From Salaquimonas sp. (GTDB taxonomy: Bacteria; Pseudomonadota; Alphaproteobacteria; Rhizobiales; Rhizobiaceae), in the NCBI GenBank assembly GCA_024639745.1, contig JAHEHW010000154.1:1-5427 (forward strand): 5,427 nucleotides of DNA, read 5' to 3'. The notes below the pieces were generated by a model. The model saw only the letters and a program-made list of their open reading frames with translations. It did no database searches and had not been told where the DNA came from. Position numbers and translations under genes: made by a program. Shown in pieces: positions 1 to 5,427 of this stretch (position 1 is its first letter; the number at the start of each line of letters is the position of its first letter).

Positions 1-29
1 GTTTCATTCAGGGGCCAAAGTGCGCAAAT

Positions 30-45
30 GCCGCATAGGTGCGGC
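30..45 (+). other. Short perfect hairpin in the upstream region
   Basis: GCCGCA (30-35) pairs perfectly with TGCGGC (40-45) around a TAGG loop. TGC at 21-23 can also pair with GCA at 46-48 if a six-base bulge is allowed. No T run follows, so it is not a standard intrinsic terminator. It could belong to the end of an upstream gene or to a regulatory leader, and a 6-bp stem may also arise by chance. Confidence 0.3.
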
Positions 46-168
46 GCAAGAACCCATTGAGGTTGCAACAAGGGTATGGTTTTACATTTTTGACTGGGGT
101 AAATGAGCGCCGGGCCTCTTCGGAATCGGCGCATTTTTACCTTGCGCAACTCCTCAGAGACAATCAGG

Positions 169-184
169 GACCGGCTGGCCGGTC
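169..184 (+). other. Leader hairpin just upstream of the ctaC ribosome binding site
   Basis: GACCGG (169-174) pairs perfectly with CCGGTC (179-184) around a CTGG loop, and two G-T wobble pairs can extend the stem outward. It ends 27 bases before the ctaC Shine-Dalgarno sequence. If transcribed, it would form a small stem in the 5' untranslated RNA. No U tract follows. Any regulatory role is inference. Confidence 0.3.
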
Positions 185-211
185 TTCGAGGGGAAACAAA
201 GACAATCAGAC

Positions 212-216
212 GGGAG
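212..216 (+). promoter_or_regulatory. Ribosome binding site that sets the ctaC start
   Basis: GGGAG lies immediately against the ATG at 217 with no spacer, but 9 bases before the in-frame ATG at 226. A ribosome normally needs about 5-10 bases between Shine-Dalgarno and start, so this site supports the start at 226. The difference is only three residues at the tip of the signal peptide. Confidence 0.65.
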
Positions 217-225
217 ATGAACGGG

Positions 226-1101
226 ATGAGCCTCGTTTACAGGATCTTCGCAATTTTAGCCGCGTTTGTGGCGCTGTCCGCGCCGGCTTTCGCCGGTCAG
301 CCTGAGCCTTGGCAAATGTGGCACCAGACCGCCGGCAGTGAAATGATGGCACGCATTGAGTGGTTCGATTTATACACATTTTGGTTCATCGTGCCGATTA
401 CCATCTTCGTCATGGCACTCCTGCTTATCGTCATGGTCCGCTACAACCGCAGGGCCAATCCAGAACCATCTCGCACTAGCCATAATACGCTGATTGAGGT
501 TATCTGGACTGTCGCTCCGATTGTTGTTCTGGTGGCGATCGCGATTCCATCGTTCGATCTGCTCGACCGTCAGCTGGCCCCGGAAGAACAGCCGGAGATG
601 ACGGTGAAAGCTACTGGTTACCAGTGGTACTGGGGCTATGAGTATCAGGACGGCGACGAAATTTCGTTTGACTCGATCATGCTGCGTGATGGTGAATTCG
701 AAAGCGCCGGCAAGGGCGATAAGAGCCAGTACCCCCGTCTTCTTGCCGTCGATAATGAAATGGTGGTGCCGGTTGGAACTGTGGTGCGCGTGCTCGTTAC
801 GGCTGCGGATGTCATGCACAACTTCGCAATGCCTTCGTTCGGCCTGAAAATGGACGCCATTCCCGGGCGCCTAAACGAAACTTGGTTCAAGGCAGAACGT
901 GAAGGCCTGTATTACGGCCAGTGTTCGGAACTGTGCGGCCGCGATCATGCCTTCATGCCGATCGCAATTCGGGTGGTTTCCAAGGAGCAGTTCAACACCT
1001 GGAAATCGGCTGCGGCTAACGACCTCGAAGGTGCCAATCAGGCGCTCATGGCGGAGGTCGATCAGGCTAACGACAATATGAAGCTCGCCGAGAATGAGTA
1101 A
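226..1101 (+). CDS. ctaC: Cytochrome c oxidase subunit II, CtaC/CoxB (CuA subunit)
   Basis: Subunit II of the aa3-type oxidase accepts electrons from cytochrome c at its periplasmic CuA centre and passes them to heme a in subunit I. The 291-residue product begins with a signal peptide (about 1-23, likely cut after AFA). Two membrane helices follow (about 47-72 and 91-113), then the cupredoxin domain. All CuA ligands are present: H198, C233, E235, C237, H241 and M244, in the family motif CSELCGxxHxxMPI. W134, in the aromatic stretch QWYWGYEY, matches the electron-entry tryptophan of Paracoccus and bovine enzymes. E91, before IW in helix 2, matches the glutamate at the mouth of the K proton channel. 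The start at 226 is chosen by Shine-Dalgarno spacing; 217 is in frame and would add three residues. The C-terminus is a short charged tail with no fused cytochrome c domain. ctaD follows after 43 bases, or 37 if its earlier ATG is used. Confidence 0.97.
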   Translation: MSLVYRIFAILAAFVALSAPAFAGQPEPWQMWHQTAGSEMMARIEWFDLYTFWFIVPITIFVMALLLIVMVRYNRRANPEPSRTSHNTLIEVIWTVAPIVVLVAIAIPSFDLLDRQLAPEEQPEMTVKATGYQWYWGYEYQDGDEISFDSIMLRDGEFESAGKGDKSQYPRLLAVDNEMVVPVGTVVRVLVTAADVMHNFAMPSFGLKMDAIPGRLNETWFKAEREGLYYGQCSELCGRDHAFMPIAIRVVSKEQFNTWKSAAANDLEGANQALMAEVDQANDNMKLAENE

Positions 1102-1130
1102 CCAACGAACACCGGCGTCAACAACGCATT

Positions 1131-2743
<1,613 letters not shown>

Positions 2744-2759
2744 CGGCTTAAACAATCAT

Positions 2760-2783
2760 CGGGCCGCCTTCCGGGGCGGCCCG
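2760..2783 (+). promoter_or_regulatory. GC-rich hairpin between ctaD and ctaB
   Basis: CGGGCCGCC (2760-2768) pairs perfectly with GGCGGCCCG (2775-2783): a 9-bp, almost all G-C stem with a TTCCGG loop. It begins 17 bases after the ctaD stop. What follows is GCGATAAACGG rather than a T run, so it is not a classic intrinsic terminator. It could be a partial terminator, a block to 3' exonucleases that stabilises the ctaC-ctaD message, or a processing site. The weak ribosome binding site of ctaB just downstream fits lower expression of the enzyme than of the structural subunits. The structure is seen in the sequence; the function is inferred. Confidence 0.7.
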
Positions 2784-2812
2784 GCGATAAACGGAATTAT
2801 CGGATAGCGAGC

Positions 2813-3757
2813 ATGGCTAGTGAAACAAATCTCAGTGCAATGAACGAACGCGTTGCCGTTTCATCGGCGATGCCTTCGGATTATTACGAGTTGCTGAAAC
2901 CGCGCGTCATGCAGCTCGTCGTATTCACGGCCATCGCAGGCCTTATGCTGGCACCCGGCCCGCTGCATCCCGTTTTGTCCATTATCGCGATCCTCTGCAT
3001 AGCGATCGGCGCCGGAGCATCCGGTGCGCTTAACATGTGGTACGATGCGGATATAGACGCCGCGATGTCGCGTACCGCGAAACGGCCGATACCGGGTGGT
3101 CGCGTCTCAAGGGACGAAGCGCTCGCGTTTGGACTGGTTCTTTCCTTCTTTTCGGTGATTGTCCTTGGTCTCGTGATCAACTGGCTTTCAGCCGGGCTCC
3201 TTGCATTCACGATCTTCTTCTATGCAGTCATCTATTCCATGTGGCTGAAACGGGCGACGCCGCAGAATATCGTCGTCGGCGGCGCAGCAGGCGCTATTCC
3301 CCCAGTAATTGGCTGGGCGGCGGTTACGGGGTCGGTTTCGCTGGAAAGTATTGTCCTTTTCGCCATCATCTTCATGTGGACACCGCCGCATTTCTGGGCG
3401 CTTGCGCTGTTCAAGGCCGGCGATTATGAACGGGTTAACGTTCCGATGCTGCCGAATGTCGTCGGTAACCGTGCGACCCAGAACCAGATCTTGGCCTACT
3501 CGATTTTGCTGGCGCCAATCGGCGTCCTGCCATTTTTGATGGGTTTTGGCGGTTTCGCTTATGGTGTCGTCTCCGGCGCACTGGGCCTTGCCTTCATCTA
3601 CCACGCCTGGAAGTGCTGGCAGATGGATTCGAAAGACGAGCGTATGGTCCCGGCAAAGAAGCTGTTCGGCTTCTCGATACTGTATCTATTCGCCTTGTTT
3701 GGAACCCTCATAATCGAGGCGGCCACACCGGCGATCGCATCAGCTTTTGTCGGATGA
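2813..3757 (+). CDS. ctaB: Protoheme IX farnesyltransferase (heme O synthase), CtaB/CyoE
   Basis: This UbiA-family membrane enzyme transfers the farnesyl group of farnesyl diphosphate onto heme B to make heme O, which heme A synthase then turns into heme A for CtaD. The 314-residue length is typical, and about nine membrane helices can be seen. Family motifs are clear: LLKPRV at 27-32; the first aspartate-rich loop, [15 protein letters not shown], at 74-88 (N74, D78, D80 and D82 for Mg-diphosphate binding); YSMWLKR at 141-147; and [11 protein letters not shown] followed by [11 protein letters not shown] at 190-214, the second conserved loop. The start at 2813 has only a weak Shine-Dalgarno match (GGA at 2802-2804). 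The later in-frame ATGs at 2840 and 2870 have none, so the first is kept. The stop is 4 bases before coxF. No heme A synthase gene is present in this window. Confidence 0.97.
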   Translation: MASETNLSAMNERVAVSSAMPSDYYELLKPRVMQLVVFTAIAGLMLAPGPLHPVLSIIAILCIAIGAGASGALNMWYDADIDAAMSRTAKRPIPGGRVSRDEALAFGLVLSFFSVIVLGLVINWLSAGLLAFTIFFYAVIYSMWLKRATPQNIVVGGAAGAIPPVIGWAAVTGSVSLESIVLFAIIFMWTPPHFWALALFKAGDYERVNVPMLPNVVGNRATQNQILAYSILLAPIGVLPFLMGFGGFAYGVVSGALGLAFIYHAWKCWQMDSKDERMVPAKKLFGFSILYLFALFGTLIIEAATPAIASAFVG

Positions 3758-3761
3758 TGTC

Positions 3762-3926
3762 ATGAGCAGCGAACAGGTTCACGAGGACAATGCAGAAGAA
3801 AAGCGGCGCAAGGCACAGCGCGCGCGAAACATCGCTATCGCGCTTTCTTTGGCTGCTTTCGTCGTTATTCTTTACGTTGCGACGTGGGCAAAGCTCGGCG
3901 CCAACGTTCTCAACCGGCCGCTTTGA
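3762..3926 (+). CDS. coxF: CoxF, small one-helix membrane protein of the cta operon
   Basis: This 54-residue gene fills the space between ctaB and ctaG and is easily missed by length cut-offs. It begins MSSEQVHEDN, has a strongly basic stretch (KRRKAQRAR, 14-22), one membrane helix (about 23-43) and a short tail ending NRPL. The positive residues before the helix predict that the N-terminus faces the cytoplasm. It starts 4 bases after the ctaB stop, with GGA at 3752-3754 as a weak ribosome binding site inside the ctaB end. Its stop codon overlaps the ctaG ribosome binding site, so the three genes are probably translationally coupled. Proteins of this kind at this locus are called CoxF in rhizobia. 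The biochemical role is not established to my knowledge. Position suggests an oxidase assembly factor or a small subunit, and RNI...Y..T around the helix recalls mitochondrial COA3. The gene itself is well supported by position, spacing and composition; the function is inference. Confidence 0.9.
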   Translation: MSSEQVHEDNAEEKRRKAQRARNIAIALSLAAFVVILYVATWAKLGANVLNRPL

Positions 3927-3928
3927 GG
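3925..3928 (+). promoter_or_regulatory. ctaG ribosome binding site overlapping the coxF stop
   Basis: GAGG shares two bases with the TGA stop of coxF (3924-3926) and stands 8 bases before the ATG at 3937. This fixes the ctaG start and suggests that a ribosome ending coxF can directly start ctaG. An out-of-frame ATG at 3932 is not used. Confidence 0.7.
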
Positions 3929-3936
3929 CAAATGGG

Positions 3937-4590
3937 ATGAGTACAAAAAATAACCAGACCAGCACGCAGAACGCGAGCGGCAAAGCATCGGCGAATAATC
4001 GTCGGCTCGTCGTCATGTGTGTCGGCATGGTTATTTGCATGACCGGTCTGGCATACGCTGCCGTCCCTCTCTATGACCTGTTTTGCCGCGTAACGGGCTT
4101 TGGCGGCACGACCCAGGTTTCCGCTGCAAGCTCTGGAGTTCAGATTGTCGATCGGGACATGACGGTACGCTTCGACGCGAACACTTCTGGCAAGATGGAC
4201 TGGATATTCGAACCGATCCAGAGGGACGTAACCCTCAAATTGGGCGAGTCGGCACAGATTGCCTATCGCGCGAAAAACGCTTCTTCGGAACCAGTTACGG
4301 GCTCGGCCACGTTCAACGTGACACCGCAATCAGCCGGCGCTTACTTCAACAAGATACAATGCTTCTGTTTCACTGAAACCACTCTCCAACCCGGAGAGGA
4401 AATGGAAATGCCGGTCGTGTTTTACGTCGACCCGGCGATACTCGATTATCGTGAAACGAAAGACATACACACCATCACCCTTTCTTATACCTTTTTTCCT
4501 ACCGAAAAACCGGCCAAGCCTTTGGCTGAAGCTGGGGGGGATAAGACGAGTGATTCCGACAACAAGACTTTGACGAACGGCAATGGCTGA
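3937..4590 (+). CDS. ctaG: Cytochrome c oxidase assembly protein CtaG (Cox11-type CuB copper chaperone)
   Basis: CtaG is a membrane-anchored copper chaperone that delivers Cu(I) to the CuB site of subunit I. The 217-residue product has a polar N-terminus (1-21), one membrane helix (about 24-43) and a periplasmic immunoglobulin-like domain. Signatures of the Cox11 family are VPLYDLFCRVTGFGGTTQ (43-60, with C50), the copper-binding CFCF at 142-145 (C142 and C144) and FYVDP at 162-166. The reading frame is open upstream to 3790, but that extension lies inside coxF in another frame, lacks a ribosome binding site and does not look like a Cox11 N-terminus, so 3937 is used. After the core, a polar tail of about 25 residues, rich in Gly, Asp, Lys and Asn, is encoded partly by a run of seven Gs. 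ctaE follows after 34 bases. Confidence 0.97.
   Translation: MSTKNNQTSTQNASGKASANNRRLVVMCVGMVICMTGLAYAAVPLYDLFCRVTGFGGTTQVSAASSGVQIVDRDMTVRFDANTSGKMDWIFEPIQRDVTLKLGESAQIAYRAKNASSEPVTGSATFNVTPQSAGAYFNKIQCFCFTETTLQPGEEMEMPVVFYVDPAILDYRETKDIHTITLSYTFFPTEKPAKPLAEAGGDKTSDSDNKTLTNGNG
4534..4540 (+). repeat. Run of seven G near the 3' end of ctaG
   Basis: This mononucleotide run encodes Gly200-Gly201 and the first base of Asp202 of CtaG. It lies after the conserved domain. Gain of one G would create a stop at once (GGA TAA), giving 202 residues. Loss of one G would give 211 residues with a different tail. Neither would touch the copper-binding core. Confidence 0.6.
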
Positions 4591-4602
4591 GGTTATTGCC
4601 GT
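4577..4602 (+). promoter_or_regulatory. Hairpin spanning the ctaG stop codon, before ctaE
   Basis: ACGGCAAT (4577-4584) pairs perfectly with ATTGCCGT (4595-4602). Two G-T pairs and one C-G pair continue the stem inward to 4587/4592, giving 11 pairs with a TGAG loop that holds the ctaG stop codon. It is followed at once by CGATAAAAACGG, with no T run, and the tail of that stretch runs into the ctaE ribosome binding site. It may be an RNA processing or stability element, or may couple ctaG termination to ctaE initiation. Function is inferred. Confidence 0.6.
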
Positions 4603-4624
4603 CGATAAAAACGGGAGCTGAACA

Positions 4625-5427
4625 ATGGCGGATACCCATAAAGTTAATCACGATTATCATATACTCGACCCGAGCCCCTGGCCGTTGATCGGCTCAATTG
4701 GCGGTCTAATCATGGCAGTTGGCGCCGTGATGTTCATGCGCTGGAATTCGGACCAGCAGTTCCTTATCGCCGGTGCCGATATGGCGAACCCGTATCTGAT
4801 GTTTGTCGGCCTTCTGATCGTTCTCTATACGATGTTCGGCTGGTGGTCTGACACGGTGAAGGAGAGCCATCAGGGGCACCATACCCGCGTGGTCTCGATG
4901 CATCTGCGCTATGGTATGCTGCTTTTCATCGCCTCGGAGGTGATGTTCTTCGTGGCTTGGTTCTGGGCGTTTTTTGACGCCAGCCTGTATCCGGGCGAAG
5001 CTGCGCAAACCGCCCGTACCGCATACACCGGTGGTCAATGGCCACCGGAAGGTATCGAGGTGCTTGATCCTCTGCACCTTCCGTTGTTCAACACCATCAT
5101 CCTGCTGCTTTCCGGTACGACGGTAACTTGGGCGCACCATTCACTGCTGCACAATGACCGCAGCATGCTGAAGATCATGCTCGCGATTACGGTCGCTCTC
5201 GGCGTTCTTTTCTCCGCCGTTCAGGTTTATGAGTATGTCCACGCACCGTTTGCGTTCAAGGACTCGATCTATGGCGCGACCTTCTTCATGGCGACCGGTT
5301 TCCATGGTTTCCATGTCTTCGTTGGTACAATCTTCCTGATCGTCTGCCTCGTCCGCGCAATGATGGGTCATTTCCGGCCGGAAAAGCATTTCGGTTTCGA
5401 GGCCGCAGCCTGGTACTGGCACTTCGT
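4625..5427 (+). CDS. ctaE: Cytochrome c oxidase subunit III, CtaE/CoxC (partial, 3' end missing)
   Basis: Subunit III is a core membrane subunit without redox centres that supports proton uptake into the D path and the stability of the active site. The frame is open from ATG 4625, preceded by GGGAG (4613-4617) with a 7-base spacer, to the window edge. It gives 267 complete residues plus two bases. Family features include HDYHILDPSPWP near the N-terminus (9-20), SEVMFFVAWFWAFF at 104-117 with the conserved membrane glutamate E105, QWPPEGIEVLDP at 138-149, TVTWAHHSLL at 166-175, and the signature GFHGFHVFVG at 225-234. EAAAWYWHF at 259-267 is the start of the last helix. Six helices are complete and the seventh is cut. 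Relatives are about 260-295 residues long, so probably only some 20-25 residues and the stop lie beyond the window. The truncation is due to the window, not the gene. Confidence 0.97.
   Translation, partial: MADTHKVNHDYHILDPSPWPLIGSIGGLIMAVGAVMFMRWNSDQQFLIAGADMANPYLMFVGLLIVLYTMFGWWSDTVKESHQGHHTRVVSMHLRYGMLLFIASEVMFFVAWFWAFFDASLYPGEAAQTARTAYTGGQWPPEGIEVLDPLHLPLFNTIILLLSGTTVTWAHHSLLHNDRSMLKIMLAITVALGVLFSAVQVYEYVHAPFAFKDSIYGATFFMATGFHGFHVFVGTIFLIVCLVRAMMGHFRPEKHFGFEAAAWYWHF

Larger units (their letters stand above)
1..225. other. Upstream leader region of the cta operon, no gene seen
   Basis: No convincing coding region is seen before ctaC. Short open frames run through this stretch, but none has a recognisable product or a good ribosome binding site. 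The region holds two perfect 6-bp hairpins (30-45 and 169-184), an 8-bp palindrome GTTGCAAC at 62-69 and another, TTGCGCAA, at 142-149. TTGCAA at 63-68 and TTGACT at 90-95 resemble -35 boxes, but neither has a good -10 box at the right distance, so I do not call a promoter. The operon promoter may lie here or to the left of the window. Confidence 0.5.

Noticed and set aside
63..95. Sigma-70 type promoter built on TTGCAA (63-68) or TTGACT (90-95)
   Set aside because: No acceptable -10 box is found 16-18 bases downstream of either, so the promoter position is left open.
103..225. Longer ctaC beginning at ATG 103
   Set aside because: It would add 41 mostly polar residues before an obvious signal peptide. 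The codons there do not look like a subunit II N-terminus, and the Shine-Dalgarno sequence favours 226.
39..305. Open frame of 88 codons overlapping the start of ctaC
   Set aside because: It overlaps the signal-peptide coding region of ctaC in another frame, has no good ribosome binding site and encodes no recognisable protein.
2760..2783. Intrinsic terminator ending the operon after ctaD
   Set aside because: The stem is strong but no T run follows, and ctaB, coxF, ctaG and ctaE continue on the same strand without a clear new promoter. It is kept as a regulatory hairpin instead.
3790..3936. Longer ctaG beginning at ATG 3790
   Set aside because: This extension is the shadow of coxF in another frame. 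coxF gives a sensible small membrane protein at the expected operon position, and ctaG has its own ribosome binding site before 3937.
4706..5422. Open frames on the - strand opposite ctaE
   Set aside because: They are antisense shadows of subunit III, with low-complexity charged products and no family features.

Overview
The window holds most of an alphaproteobacterial cta/cox operon for the aa3-type cytochrome c oxidase (respiratory complex IV), with every gene on the + strand. The order is ctaC (subunit II), ctaD (subunit I), ctaB (heme O synthase), coxF (54-residue one-helix membrane protein), ctaG (Cox11-type copper chaperone) and ctaE (subunit III, cut by the window end). This order, a small coxF between ctaB and ctaG, the A1-type subunit I and the moderate G+C content suggest a member of the Hyphomicrobiales (Rhizobiales). 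I cannot name a genus from sequence alone.

Layout. Bases 1-225 are an upstream leader with two short hairpins and no gene I can support. ctaC (226-1101) and ctaD (1145-2743) follow, each with two in-frame ATGs at its start; Shine-Dalgarno spacing favours the second in both. A GC-rich hairpin fills the ctaD-ctaB gap. ctaB (2813-3757), coxF (3762-3926) and ctaG (3937-4590) are packed with gaps of 4 and 10 bases, so they are probably translated in a coupled way. A second hairpin spans the ctaG stop codon. ctaE starts at 4625 and runs off the right edge.

How the genes work together. CtaC and CtaD form the redox core: CuA in subunit II, and heme a plus the heme a3/CuB centre in subunit I. CtaE is the third core membrane subunit. 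CtaB makes heme O, the precursor of heme A; the heme A synthase that completes the pathway is not in this window. CtaG delivers copper to CuB. CoxF has no settled function, but its position among assembly genes and its resemblance to mitochondrial COA3 suggest an assembly role.

This is a textbook operon rather than a new system. The points worth a second look are the COA3-like character of CoxF and the pair of hairpins that bracket the assembly block ctaB-coxF-ctaG. Both hairpins are followed by nearly the same CGATAAA...ACGG sequence.
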